From Trochalopteron elliotii (Eukaryota; Chordata; Aves; Passeriformes; Leiothrichidae), in assembly GCA_024734555.1 (NCBI GenBank), contig JANPWX010000119.1, positions 574,521-638,520 on the forward strand: a stretch of 64,000 nucleotides of DNA, read 5' to 3'. The notes beneath the pieces were generated by a model. It ran no database searches, had not been told where the DNA came from, and worked only from the letters and a program-made list of their open reading frames with translations. The position numbers were made by a program, and so were the translations under genes. Positions 27,001 through 40,395 of this stretch are shown piece by piece (within the stretch, counting starts at the first letter, position 1; the number at the start of each line of letters is the position of its first letter).

Positions 27001-29635
27001 TCCTTGGAGCTGCAGTGTTATATAATGAGGATACATGTGCATACATATATATATATACCCCCACACAACACATTGCTGCTACTCACATGCCTCAGAATAA
27101 TAAAACTGACTTCCTAAGAACTGTCCTGACCATTTCAGTACTTTTCCAGCATCTTTTCCATTTCTGCTTTCCTGAAATAAAGAGTTGTACTCGAGTGAAC
27201 TTCAGCACCATGGGTGGTTACAGCCACTGCTGTTACAGTGTTATTAGAGACTGATGACAGCAAAGCATCCCTGCTATCAGTATTTCCCTCCTGGCACGAT
27301 GTGCTTTGCAATATGTATACACACAAATGAACAAGGTAAAAGTACAAAACCAGATTATCTTCATTAGTGTTTGTCCTCTGCAGGAGCTCTGCCTGTCAGG
27401 TTATTTGTGCTGTGTGGGTCAATTACCTCACTGTGAAGATGCTGATGCCATGCTTAGCAATTTAGTTTAAACCCAACAAGGAAACCATCATCAGTAGTCA
27501 GGTTTGTCCTCCTCTTTTTTCCCCAGTATAAATTCAGGATTTTTTCTTTCATTGGTGTAAGACACTAAGACACTGTAAGATTTGGCAGATAACATTCATG
27601 CAGATTTTGGACCAAGGAGGAGCAGAATTGATCTGCAGTTCTACATTCCTGGGTTTTCTGTCCTTCCAAAGGAAATAATCTTTTTCTTGTGCTGTAAGGC
27701 TCAGCTTTCATTAGCCTAGACTAAGTTTTCCACAGGGTCATTCCTTATGGCAGGATTGCAGAGGACAAATTTGGAGAATACAGCAGGTGGTCTGGTTCAT
27801 GTGGAATAGATAGATATATAAACCTGTGTCTCTTTTTCCACAGGGATGGAATTCATCACATATTCATTCCTAGTGTTTTGTGCATCTTGATCAGATGCTT
27901 GACCTGACACTGTCGACAAGCAGTGCAGAGCAGATCACCCAAAGGATATTTTGAAGTCCAAATCAGACTTCATTTTAAGGGAAAACAAGGTTATAGATCA
28001 CATCTGAGGCATAAGGCAACGTGTTCCTACCAATAAATCCCAAATCAGATTCACAAAAACTTGTAAGAGATGGAGAGGGTGATGAATCCCAGCTGCATTG
28101 ACCAGCATTAATTTTTCATTTGGGCAGGAGTTTTCCATTCAGAATCTGGGTTGGCCATCTCCCCAGCAACTAATCCTTCTCTAGGGACAGGGGGAAGAGG
28201 AAAAAAGAGGAAAATAAAGTTACTCAAGGATTCTACACAGCCTAATGTTCTGCAACTGTAAAAATGTCTTTCCTTTTCTTTTAAATAACCAGGCATACAG
28301 TAAAGCATTGTTCAAAACAACAAGTAAATGAAGTTTCTTCTAGTTTTGTTGTCCTCTTTGGGGAACAACACTAAACAGCTAACTCTTCTTCTAAATATTC
28401 ACATCTTCTGTCTTTTCAGTTTCAGCTTTGCTGTTGCTAACAAATACTTTCTGAGCACTTTCAGACAGAAAACAAGGCATTGGTTTCACCCTGCATCGAG
28501 GATACTGACAGGCTGAGGTCAGATTTTCATGTAAAGGTGTGCAGAGCTCCCATGCTCATATGTAGGCAGCTGTTTCAGTATAGCACAAGCTTAATCTCCT
28601 CTCTGTTGAAGAAAACTACAAGGAAAAGGAATTCACTCTTTTGCTTGTCAGCAAAGAGACGCTGATGACATTTAAAAATAAATTTTCTCTTTTAAACTTG
28701 TAACACCATTAGTTTATTTATAACTGTACCATTGAACTAACTGACTGTAGGTGGATTCTGCAATGTCAGTCCTGGTGGTTATGATCAAACAGCAAGCAGG
28801 GATTGTTTCAGCAAGGCCACAATGGGATTGTCTGTTAGAAGTCTGTAAGGAAATTGTTTAAAAACCCCAAAAACTTCAAATGAGTTAAAAGAAACCAGAA
28901 CAGGCATCATTCAGAAACTGATGCTATCAGCATCTCTTGCTCAGAAAGGAAGGGCACCCTTAGGTCTTTTGTGAACTTGCACAAGCAGCATTCCCATCTG
29001 GTATTGTGCTGGGTTCATAAAGCTGCAGCACCATCAACAACTAATGGGGGCTGGATGGAACAAAACTGCTTCAGGCAGCAGTGAAACCCTCACTGCCACA
29101 TTGGAGTTGGGATCTGCACCTGAAACCTGCTCTGAGTGCAGGAGTTCAGCACCTGGCTCAGAAATGCTGCTGCTCCCTCACCCTGCAGTGGGTCACAGCC
29201 CTGGGGCAGAGGGAGCAAGAGATGCTCTGGGAGGCACGAGGAGGGTCACTGGCAGTGGGAGCCATGAATTAATTAACCCAGAGCATTTACTTTACCCCAA
29301 ACGACTCCACAAGTTGCAGCAACTCTTCCAGATCTGTTTTAAGTCCTTTTTTACCTCCTGCACATTCTCAGAATAGGAGCTAAAATTTTGGACTGCAGTC
29401 AGTGATAAATTAGATGCCTTTACTAATGCAGTCCTCTGCATTCCTGGAGGGAGTGAAAACCATTATAAATACAGAGACAACTGCACCCACGTACCTTGTA
29501 AGTAATGATTCTGTGACATAGACAATATAACTAAGGGGAGGGTTCAGATGATTATTTCTTTAGTAATAGACATACACATCTGCAGAGCCTCTTCTAGCAA
29601 TAGTTTTGGGTTGGGGTTTTGAGTGGGATTTTCTG

Positions 29636-29700
29636 TTTGGTTAGGGGTGTTTGTTTGTTTTGTTGAGGGGGAGGTTGGGGTTTGGGGTTTTTGTTGGGGT
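29636..29700 (+). repeat. G/T-rich tract with G-quadruplex potential
   Basis: Runs of four to five G at 29667-29671, 29677-29680, 29684-29687 and 29696-29699 are separated by loops of 3 to 8 nt (AGGTT, TTT, TTTTTGTT). This satisfies the usual four-tract quadruplex pattern with tetrads of four. It lies in non-coding DNA with no recognised gene nearby. Confidence 0.7.
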
Positions 29701-32700
29701 TATTTTGTTTAATCTGTTAAGGAGCATCAGTCCATAGGATAAGGCTCACTTGAAACTCCCTTATGGCCCTACCAGGCTCTCCAAACCTGGAGCTGGTTTG
29801 ACATCCTCTGTTTGCTTAGTGACACTCACATGACAGTCCTACCCTTCCAGCTGTAAGATGGCCACAGCTGTGCCTCCCTGTGCACTGTCAAACAGCAGCT
29901 CCAAATAGGTTTATCCCATCTTCCAGATGCCCTCATCTTCCAAAGTTGTGAGCACTAATCAGCATCTTCAAAATATTTTTATTTTAAATTGACTCCCCCA
30001 AAATACACACACACGGAGAATAAAAATTAGTCAATAAATAGTCTATGCAAAAGGTTAAGGAAACCTTCTTTCATTAATAGTTTTAAACATGTTGTGATCA
30101 GTCTACAGTGTCTGCTCCTGACTTAGGAAAGTGAGCTGCTGTCAGACCTTTCTTGCCATTATTGTCCTCTTCACCTTCCCCTCATTTGAGTTTGTTCTCT
30201 GGTATAAACAGAGTTTGGAAGCATGGCTGGAATTAAATGTGGAAATTAACAGCTCCTCTGGTGCTTTTATTTAGGGACCAACAGTATGTTTTTCCAGCTG
30301 CACCTGATGTCTGGCATTGCTTTATTCCCCTTCCATCCATCACCTTCTTAACTCAAAACCAAATGGTCAAGCAACCAAGTACCAAATTAGGAAAACAATA
30401 GCACAGAATGTCCATAAAAAAATACCTCCCTCTTTTGCCAGATACACAGATGCCATTAACTCATTCCAAGCTTCAACAGCCTGTCTGTCCCCTGCACTTC
30501 CCTGCCCTTGTTAGGTGTTACCCAGCCCAGCACTCACACTGTCAGTGCACTCAAAGCACTGCAAGCAGAGAAGGCACAGTGATGTTGTCAGGGGGTTTGC
30601 CTGCTTTTAAAACCCAAGACAAAACCCACCCAACAAGAGTGAATTACAGTTGTGCTTCTCTTGTCAGGGATGGCTCTGCAGGGACAGAGCTGCTGCCCAC
30701 CCTCTCCCTCTGGACATGGCAAAGCTCAGCTCACACAGCCACTTGGTCAGCAGCAGCTGGAAACCTGCTGCAGCTGCATCCTAGTGTGGGTTCTTTGGAG
30801 TTTGTTCACCTTGACCTGGTTTAGCAGAAATACTTCCCATTTCCTTCCAGCCTCATGTTAATCTACAGAGAAATGCCATCTCACTTCCACAACATCTTCA
30901 GACCAGCCACCCTTGGGGTCCCAATTGCTTGCTTTCTCATGGAAGTTTGTACATCCCTAGAGCACAGACGTGGTTATTTTTCATGCCATTCTTAATATAT
31001 TAGAGTCAAAAATAGAATTATTCTGTGTAAAAGGCAAGGACGTTTTATCTCCGGAGAAAGAGCAGTGTAATACAACAGCAAGCAATTTGAAGGCACAGAA
31101 ATAAACCCTCCAAATTTTCTTCCTGAGAGGATGAGAAATGTGTGGGGGAAAAAATAGAAATGGGTGAAGCAGTGCCCAAAAGCCTGTTTCATAGCTGCAC
31201 TTTAACTATTTAAAGCACACAGATTGCACGGAGGCCTTGTTTAATATTTAGGGCTGATATTGACGGGCCTTGCTTTACTAACAGCATATTATTTTGTTCC
31301 TACTGGGAACAACCAGCTCCTGCATGCTAAAGAGACTTCTTTGGAAGGAATAGAAAAGCATTTGAGCTGCAGAAGCACAGGGAAATGTGACCCTCCCGTT
31401 AACCAGGAGTGGTGCCTGTGGTAACTGCCAAGGCCCAAGCCCACAAAAGCACAGATGCCTCCACAGCCTTCCTCTCTCCCTCACCCTGCCAGAGGAGAGG
31501 ATAAAAGAGCACATGAAAACCATGATCACAGCCTGATCAAGGATTCAGGTCACTCATGAAACTGGACTGAAAGCACCCAAGACCTGTGCAAGTGTCATGA
31601 TGTTCAAACAGCTCTTCAAGTGTTTGCTCAGAGCAAATCTACCAGTCTGGAACCACTGCAAGCAAGTTCTACAGATCATTGACAAAGAGAAGCTGCTACA
31701 ATAATTCCATCTGGATAAAACAGGACAGCTGCAAGACCTTCAAAGGTTTCACATGGCTTTTAAGTCTCTCTGACAAGCAATACTTTGGCAAGAAAATCCT
31801 TTTTTTCCTGGGTAATTGTCACTTTAGTGTGGAAGAACATGATGGTTGAATCCTTTCAAAGAAGCCTACAAGCCTTCATTCCTTAACAAGATAATTGTTT
31901 ATCATTCATTATATGCCTGATATTCCCCAAGAGCCTCTGTCCCTTCTAAGCAATAAACAACCCCTTAGCACACACCAAAGAACTCATTATGATCCTGTTG
32001 TGAAAATTACATGGCCAGACATTAAAACAAGCATAATTTTCCTATAGAGATAACAATTATTTGACTAATTGGGTATTTTTGCCACACAGTCCCCATGATA
32101 GCTGCTTTTTTTCCTGCTGTGTCTTCTAGAAAGGACAGTGTAATAAATGTGGTAATCGTGGAAAAGGCAAAGGACATGAAACATGAAATTTTTCAGAGAC
32201 TGAAGTTAAATTCAATAGTTCCTGCCCAGGATTTTCTTTGGAGCCTATATTGGGGAAAAAGAAAAACCAACTTCACAGACAATTTGAAGGCCAAAAACTC
32301 CTGGCCAATTAAACATGTCCCCAAGTGCCAGCAAGGCATGAGCTGCTGGGGTTGTTGAGCTATCCATGCATAAATATGGTCTGGCTGTAGTGTTTTGGGT
32401 ATGCCAGCATGCCCCTTTGGCCAAAAGAAGTCTTTTAGACTAAAACTAGCATTTAAGAAAACCCCACATTAATATAGTCATAAACACCTGTCTCAAAATA
32501 CAAGAACAGGTCATTGCAAGGGGTAGTAACCAATCTTCCCTTGTCAAAACTCTGCTGACAGTGGGGAACCTTTTTGTCTGGCAGTGTCAGGCAGAGCTAA
32601 ACAAGCTTTTTCTTGTTATCTTGGGGATAGGGCTGTTCACTCTTTTCAATTAATATATTTTGCTGTGAACATAAACTGACATCAGAAGACTTTAAACCTG

Positions 32701-35700
32701 TTTATAAAATACAGTGGTCAGTTTATCAAAACCTCTTTTAGTTATATAGTAAAGCTTAGAAACCCAAACACCCCAGTGTTTTACTGTCATTCCTGGCAGA
32801 CAGACTTTAAGTCCAGAGCAGTTTACTTAAGAGCAGAGCCTTGCTCACACTCTGGGTGTACCTCAGGGTGCTGTGCAAGCTCTGTAAGCATCACTTACGC
32901 TCATTGCCAGTTGCCAGGAGCTGACCAGATGTGTTTGCTGCCTTGGCAGAGCTTCCCCCTGTGCTACAAAACACAAGGTGCAAAGTTGAAAATGAACTCT
33001 TGAAAGTCACCCCACAAAGATAGCATTCCTGGAGCTGCACCCTGGTTCAGGCTTTGGTTCTGATTTAGGTTATCGGGTTAATGAAATTAAAAGCTTTAGT
33101 GGCCACTTCCAGAGAGGTGTCTGCTGCTTGCATGTGCCCAGCTGGTCCCTGGCAGGCTGGACCAGGGCTGGGTCCTGCCCAAAGCAGCTGCTGCCTGGTC
33201 TGGCCCTTTGGTTTGTGGGACACAATGGCAGAGATGATCCTCACTGAGCCCCTCTGGCAGGGAGTGGTTTCCTCTCCCACAAGCTGGATGCAAGTTTGCA
33301 GGATATGACCAAGTGTAATGTCAAATAGCAGCCATACAAAACCCCAGCCTGCTGTCAGCTGTGCCATATATTCAAGGGAGTGCCTGGGAGGGTTTCCACC
33401 CTGTGAGCCAGGCTCAGCTCTGGGACAGTGCTGTCATCCACACACCACTTGCCAGCTACTGCTTTCAGACCCAGCAGAGGAGCACAGCAGTGCAGTTCAG
33501 CTCCCAGCCAGCTACCAGGGGCAGCAGGAGCAAAACTCAGCCAGACCCTTTTTTGGCAAGCCCATCAGAGCTGATGGAAACTGCAGCTGAGCTCCTCTCC
33601 CCTGGCCAGGCTCCTGGAGGCATTACCCAGAGGACAGCACTCTCACTCTCTGCACTGCTCTTCTTCTCTTTACAGAAGGGGCCCCCCAGCCTTCCACCAC
33701 CTCCTCCAGGTATTGAAAGGCAACTCCAGTATTCAGCAACAATACAGTGCTAGAAAAGTAAATGCCAGATACAAGTCAGCAGCAGAAATAAGGCTGTCCA
33801 TTGGAATCTCCAGTCCCCAGGTTCCCAGACAGAGCTTTTTTTTGTAGCATAGTTGCTTCTCGTCTAAAGCACTGAAAGGAAAAATAGTCTTCTTTTCCAT
33901 TCAGTCATATTTCCTCTGCACAGGGCTGTTGCTGCCATTGCCAGCATGTCCAGGTTCTGCTTTCAGACGTTTGGGTACTGGTACATTCTCCCAGGATCAC
34001 ATAATTATCAGTCTGTAACCTCCTGTTCCACTGCGGATATGAGCAACCCTTTTATGCTCACAGTAACAATTTAGAAGTGTTAAAGTTTGAGCACTGGGCC
34101 CCTGGTGCTTACACGTGTTTAAATTGGCCCTCCCTGAAAGCTGATGTATTCCATCTGCTCTACTGGATTTCTTGGCTTAAAGTTACTGGAAACACTGAAT
34201 GTTTCTTCTGCAGTGATCCTGTAGCTGTCCAAGGGTAATACACACACTCAGAGCTCGTGCCTGGGCTGCTCAGGACTAAAACACTACAGGACAAGTGGCT
34301 TTACTGGACTTTTTTTCCTGTCTGCTTTTAGGGCTGCTTTGAAATCCAAAGTCCTGCAGTTCACATTTCTAATCAATCCTGTAACATGGAAGTGAGACTT
34401 GATGGATAAATAAAACACACACATTTGCAGCTCATTTCCTCTAACATTTTGTCTGAATCATGGAAATTAAGCATCTAGATTTTTTTTCTATTTATGTCAA
34501 GAAAAGGAGCCATTTCAGGCAAATCTTTAGGTTATATAGAAACAAGCTGCAACACAGTAAATTATCAACACCAGCAGCAACGCTGGATTAACCATTCAGA
34601 TATCCACTGCAAGAGCTTTACAATCCAACTGCCTCATGGCCATTCCCAGACTCTCCAGGCTCAGGGGCAAGTATATCACTAAATTAAAGGACACAGGTGC
34701 ATTCAAACTGGGTCACACAAGTTGTTAAAACAGCACATTCCTACAGCAATGTTCACAACCCAGCTATCTCAGACTGTAGCAGACTCTGAGAGCATGCCTG
34801 GCCCTTGGCTTGGTCCATCTCCCACAAGCCTGAGCAACTGCTAGCAGCTGGAGGGATGCCCACGTTTGCAGCAGCACTGCTGACTCCTTAAAGCCTGTCT
34901 TGTGCTGCAGAAGCTGTGCTGCATTTTAAAAGTGAAGATTCAGGGGTATTAAAAATATTTCAGCCTCTTCATCAGCTTTACTTTCTTTTGCATTTCCATC
35001 TTGTTCAGTTAAGACTCAGCCCTTTGCTTACTTCCAGTACGGCTGGGGGACAGATGCAGGGAACCTTTTCTGGTTCCCATCACCTCCCATTCCTGCCAAG
35101 CTGAGGGAACCCTCTTCAGACCTACAGCCTCTTCATGATTTTAGCTCAGACCTTTAATTTAAAACAGCTCCACTCACCTCTCCAGGATGCTCTCAAGCCT
35201 ACTCAGTAGCTCTACCACGTGCACTCCTTGGCAGGAAAACACAACCACCCTGACTGCTGGGAGCTGGAGTTACACTCAGTGAAGTGGAATTTCAGGCAAA
35301 GGCTCCATGTGTGTCTCACTTTGGAGCAGGTGAAGCCAATGGCTGAGGTAACTGATCACCCAGGACAAGCTGCAGCAGGCACTGGGGTAACAGCTCCCAG
35401 TGTCAGGTGAAATTCTAGCCAGCCTGCTGATTCAATTAAAAATGCACTGGACAATGTCCACAGAAACCCTTCAGATAACCCCTCCTCTCTCCATTTTTGT
35501 GGTGAAGCCACACTCCCCCCAGAGTTCACTTCAACTCAACTTGCAGCCATTAGCCAGGGGAGGAAATATCCTGGCTGCAAAATGGCATTACAGCTTTGAC
35601 TAAGTGGCTAACTGGGAGGGAAATGGATTCATTGCTCAGGAGGCTGGTTTCCATATCCTCATAATTGCTTCCAGCAAATGTTGACCATTCTCCCTCCTCA

Positions 35701-35944
35701 CCACAGTGGGAGCATCTTCTGGTTGACTGGATTTGCCGTGTTTTGTACAGAGAGGCTGAATGCAGATTTACATAAAAATAGTATTGCTGAGCATTTCGTT
35801 CTGACCATTTTGTACTTGGTACAGCCATCTGCAATCAAAATATTTGGAGAATATTACAGATGTTCTTGCATTTTAGTCTCAAAAACTCCTAAAATATAAA
35901 ACTCTTACATCCGCTCGCTGGAGTTGCCAAACTTTTTCTGCACT

Positions 35945-35988
35945 TCTGTTATTAAGCAACTCTGTTATTAAGCAATCGTGTTATTAAG
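35945..35988 (+). repeat. Three-copy 16-bp tandem repeat
   Basis: TCTGTTATTAAGCAA occurs at 35945 and 35961, and a third, diverged TCGTGTTATTAAG at 35976. The period is about 16 nt. Confidence 0.8.
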
Positions 35989-38546
35989 TTTAGGGGATGT
36001 GAGGCATCTTTGTCATGCTCAGCACTGTGTGCCAGGAGCTGGGTGGTCACTGGTGGGGAGGGGTGTCCTGCCCTGACCATGGCTGGCCACAGGGAGCCTC
36101 TCCCCACCTCCTGCCCACAGCTGGGCACTCACCACCCCTCCATGGGCACCACGAGGGGAAACACAGGGCTGGGGAGCTGCACTTCCAGAGGGATGGAAGA
36201 TTGCTGTGGGATCAACCCCATCACAAGGAGCTTTTTAAACAGCTTTTATCGTACACAGCTCTCTAGATGACAGAGAGAAGGTGAGAATGGATCTGAAGCA
36301 GAACTGGCCCCTTCTTTAGTGAAAATTAAGATGTCAGATTTTCTATAATGGAAGCTAATCACTACCCAACAAAGCAGTAAGCTTGGAGGGTGGTTTTTCA
36401 TTTTTAGCCTTGGTGAAATGTTCCTGAAAGCTAATAGCATCTATAATGTGGTTGCTGATTTGTTTTGCTGTATGAAAGAAGGCAGAAAATAGAATTGCTG
36501 TATGTAGGAGGTGAGGATGTATTTTGTGTAGTGAGCAACGTGCTGCAGTAAGAAAAGGCTGCCACGGTAAACATGCTGTCCCCAGGAAAGGCTGAATGTA
36601 ATCATGTGGCTAACCACTTGTGATCTTTGAAAGGCAAGGCGTCACCTGGGTGTCTGAGCACAGTGTGATTTTGGAGGCAGGAATCCAAACAATCAATCCA
36701 AACAGCTTCTCTCACACTCCAGCACACGCTGCTGCAAAGCTGCACACACCCTGAATCAAAGCAAAGCCCAGCTCAGCCCTTTGTGAGGAGTCCCCACGCT
36801 GCTGTCTGGAGGCACAAGTGGGTGCATGTCCCCTTCTCCCCATCCCACACACATTGCCTGAGCCCAGCAGCAGGAGCTGGGGCAGGAGAGGCATGGCCGA
36901 GGCTCTGCAGAGTGCCCATCCCATACCCAGGCTGGCAGCTTGCTGGGGCAGGTAGAATGCTGCCCTTCACCTCCTCCTGGGCCTGTCAGCAGTTTCCTGA
37001 CAGGGTGAAGGAACCATGGCAGCAGCTGAAGCTTCTGTGTTTAACAGACACCACAGTGCACAACAATCTGTGTCCCACCAGGCTCTGCCCGTGCCCACTG
37101 GAGCCTCTTCTGCCTGGTACAGCTGACTGGGATGGAGCACATGGCAGCCACCGTGGGGACACTAATCACCAGCTCCTACAGAGTGTGCAGTGCAGAGAGC
37201 AGCACAGGGAGGCAGGGGAAAAGACTGTGCACAAGGGATTTGGGTCTGCCTGGTTTCTGGGGGCTGCAGATACCATGGGAGAAAAGGATGGAGAGGCAGG
37301 AGCACAAAGTGGGGAGGGAGCCACAGCAGCAATGCAATAACACATTTCTTTATTTTGCTTTTAGAAGGATGAGGAGGAGCTCAGTCTCATGCTGTTAAAG
37401 AGTAGATCCCACACTTGGGGCTCACCGTGGAAAAGCATTCCAGCCTTAACATTCAGTTAAACTTGGCCTGATGGTTTCCAGCTGTGCTGCCCCTTTCACA
37501 GCCTGCACCTTTCACTGGCAGCTGTGGGATCATTGTCTGAGCTACCAAACCCAGGGGTGTCCCGGGAAGGAGACCCATGTTTGAAGGTCACACTGCTCAG
37601 TTTTGTGTGTAAGAGACAGAACTTTGGACACACAGACCTGTATCACATTTGTGTTTTCTGTGCTGGACAACCCTCCCTTCTGAAAAGTTCATTAGAAGCT
37701 TTTATGTGGTAATTCAGCATCCAGCTTTGTCTCAGAGATCACCCAGGTGGAGGGCAGCTGTATGTGTCTGTATTTAAGGTGCTGGTGGTTCTGCTGGTCC
37801 CAGAGCCCACCAGGGTGTGTGATGGGATGTTTTGCTCACCCCAACTGCTAGCTTTGCTTTGAGCCACAGAATTGCAGCAGCCCTGCAGAGCTGTCCCTGC
37901 AGCACGGCCAGGCACAACAGGATTCACCTGGGCTCTCACTTGGGCAAAGGGACACGAGGCTGAAGTGGCATGAACTTCAATAAAATTAATATTCTAAAAA
38001 TTTACTGCAATTATTTTCAGTTTTTGATCAACCCAGGTACTGACCAGCTACATCCACTTGATTAATAGCAAGCACTTACTACAGAAACAGACACTAACAA
38101 TCTACCATTTCAGTGTGTCAAATGCACATAATTACTCATCATGGATACTATTTATATACCCACGTACTGCTAAGTGAAAGAATGCTTTCATCCTGGTTTT
38201 TATCATTTCTAGATTAAATCACAGTTTTTCCTATTTCCTCCAGACAGCAGCTCAGCCCCACAATTTTCTCTCCAAATGACAGGCAACTCTTTTAAGCACA
38301 TTGAATTATTTTTTCCAGGTGGTGGTTCAGTTGAAATTAAATGTTACTCTTTAACATTGCTCAGCAGTACAGCTGTGGCACACAAAGATGACAGCTTTAA
38401 TATTCCAGCCAACTTGAAAATCAGAATTAAAAAGAGGACTTTAAATTCAGTGTTACTTACTCCAAGTGAGCACTGGCAGCCAGCACCCCTTTTTGCTGGC
38501 ATGAGGGTGCAAGAAGCACCGGGGAAGTGACAACACTTGTGTGCTG

Positions 38547-38583
38547 AAGGCTGGGAAGGGCCTTGGAGCTCACCCCACCAGCT
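38547..38583 (+). mobile_element. Possible CR1-like scrap
   Basis: AGGCTGGGAAGGGCCTTGG followed by AGCTCA and CCCCACCAG resembles the CR1 phrase GGTTGGAAGGGACCTTAAAG..ATCATC. Only about 37 nt match, so chance cannot be excluded. Confidence 0.25.
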
Positions 38584-39819
38584 TCAAGACTCACTCAGGC
38601 TCCACAATCAAATAAGTACTGGAAAATTTGATTTTTATTGTCATTTTTAATCTCTTAGTGGTTTGGTTTCCCAGCAGCTGGTGAAGGACATGGTTACCTC
38701 CATGCCCCTGGGAGCAGCCAAGGCTTTGGTGTCCTGGTGAGCAGAGCAAGGTCCCCAGCTGGCAGGGACACACAGACACCTGCTTTGCAGGAGCACAGAC
38801 GAGGGGAGATGTGAGGGAAAGGCAAGGAAGGTGTCTGGGAACAAAGAGGCCACTCTGCCACCACTCTGAGCTCACTGGCTGTCCTCCCCAGACACACACC
38901 CCCATCAGCACCTGGCTGCAATGATAAAGTGTCCTTTGATTCAACAGAGGCTTTGCTGCCCCAGAATTAACCTGGATAATTATTTCATATCCATATTTCC
39001 TTTGCTTTGTCCACAGAGGGTCGGTTAGAAGCCAACATTAATGTGGAGAACAGAGGAAAGTTGAATTAATCCCGACTGAGAATTACAGAAGCTCATGGGA
39101 TAAAGCCCAGCAGCAGCCATGTGTTCGGGTGCTCCTCTGAGTGAAATGTGCAGAGATGAGTGCAAGATAAAAAATCCAAAGTATTTGTTTGATAAATATA
39201 GAGCAAATAGCTCAGATACTTTTGTCTGACAGGAACCACATGCACTGAAGCACCAACATTTTATAAAAGTCGTTTTCTATAATTGTGCAAATTGGTAACA
39301 AAAGGGGAAGGCATTGATACTATAGATTAAGGCAAAATAGATCCATGCTTGTGAATCTGCTTAGCCTAACCATGGAACAACAGTGCCTCCCAATGATCAG
39401 AATGTAATTCTGAAGATTCACATATTGCTTGTCACTATCTCCTTTTGAAGTCTCTGATACTTCATGTATTATTTCAACCACAACATCTCAGCAGATCTCT
39501 CTGCCAAGAAAGCTTTCATATTGAACCACAAAATTAAAAGACTATCACAGAATCAGCATATATATCCCCTGCCAGAATATTCTGTTCTTTATTTGCAAGC
39601 AAAAGCCCTCAGTGACAGCAAGACCTGAAACATGGATGTGTGGAACCCCAAGGATACCTGGCAATAGTTTGGTGGAGGTGTTCCTGCAGTTGTGACTGTT
39701 CTGGTCAGTGACACATGCAAGGCCTCAGTTAACCATGCAGGCACTACTTTTCTTAACTGATTGCAAAAATAACTCACCAAATAAAATTAACATCTCCACT
39801 TTTTTCTATCCCAAACCAG

Positions 39820-40382
39820 GTCCCGATTATTTCAGCTCCAAGAATCTTGCACTGCAAGCCCAGAAAAAGATCCTGAGTAAAATGGCCACCAAAACCATGG
39901 CTAACATGCTAATCGACGACACCAGCAGCGAAATCTTCGACGAGCTGTACAAAGTAACAAAGGAACACACCAGAAACAAAAAGGAAGCCCACAAAATCAT
40001 GAAAGACCTGATCAAAGTGGCGATAAAAATCGGGATCCTCTACCGAAACAACCAGTTCAACCAGGAGGAGCTGGAGATCGTCGACAAGTTCAGGAAGAAG
40101 CTGAACCAGACTGCCATGACGATCGTCAGCTTCTACGAGGTGGAGTACACCTTTGACAGGAACGTGCTGGCGGAACTGCTGCACGAGTGCAAGGAGCTGG
40201 TGCACGAACTGGTGGGGCGGCACCTGACCGCCCGCTCCCACGGCCGCATCAACCACGTCTTCAACCACTTCGCCGACGTGGAGTTCCTGTCCGCCCTCTA
40301 CAGCCTGGACGGGGAGTGCCGGCCCTACCTCAAAAAGATCTGCAACGGCATCAACAAACTGCTCGACGAGAAGGTGCTTTGA
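39820..40382 (+). CDS. TNFAIP8L3: TNFAIP8-like protein 3 (TIPE3), terminal coding exon
   Basis: This exon encodes the last 186 residues, from (G)[16 protein letters not shown] to [12 protein letters not shown] and a TGA stop. It is the whole TIPE2-homology (TH) domain. The helical bundle forms a hydrophobic cavity that in this family binds and shuttles phosphoinositides (PIP2/PIP3) at the inner plasma membrane. Conserved family stretches are visible: [51 protein letters not shown]. The acceptor is CCAAACCAG|GT, and the exon opens with the last two bases of a Gly codon. The mouse protein has 204 residues with 18 N-terminal to this point, so only a short first exon is missing and it was not found in the window. 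TNFAIP8, TNFAIP8L1 and TNFAIP8L2 are the alternatives. The synteny with AP4E1 and the acidic Pro-Asp-Tyr/Val-Phe-Ser-Ser start point to L3. An in-frame ATG at 39708 lies in the intron and is not used here. Confidence 0.95.
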
Positions 40383-40395
40383 GAAACCGCGCTCA
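39900..40395. other. CpG-rich block coinciding with the TNFAIP8L3 exon
   Basis: CpG dinucleotides are frequent from about 39915 to 40395 and rare on both sides. The enrichment sits mainly at third codon positions (GACGAC, CTCGACGAG, CACGGCCGC) and ends just after the stop. It is best read as an intragenic, exonic CpG island rather than a promoter. It also explains the long open frame on the opposite strand. Confidence 0.6.

Larger units (their letters stand above)
9358..39819. other. Long non-coding region, probably TNFAIP8L3 intron 1
   Basis: About 30 kb directly 5' of the TNFAIP8L3 terminal exon with no further supportable exon. The first coding exon of mammalian TNFAIP8L3 is short and acidic (beginning Met-Asp-Ser-Asp in mouse). 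I found no ATG-containing CpG-rich segment followed by a GT donor that matches it, so it probably lies to the left of the window. GC-rich patches at 33,100-33,700 and 36,000-37,350 have few CpGs and no promoter-like island. Smaller items inside (CR1 fragments, low-complexity tracts, AT-rich blocks) are listed separately. Confidence 0.55.

Noticed and set aside
36783..37340. 185-codon open frame on the plus strand
   Set aside because: Locally GC-rich, CpG-poor DNA that is open in several frames at once. No splice sites or recognised domain.
1..39819. CYP19A1 exons, expected upstream of TNFAIP8L3 by human gene order
   Set aside because: No P450 heme-binding or other CYP19A1-like exon was seen on either strand. 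In human the two genes are about 100 kb apart, so it probably lies to the left of the window.
39708..39819. In-frame ATG extension 5' of the TNFAIP8L3 exon as the true start
   Set aside because: The 37 upstream residues do not resemble family N-termini, and a good pyrimidine tract plus CAG acceptor separates them from the conserved sequence.
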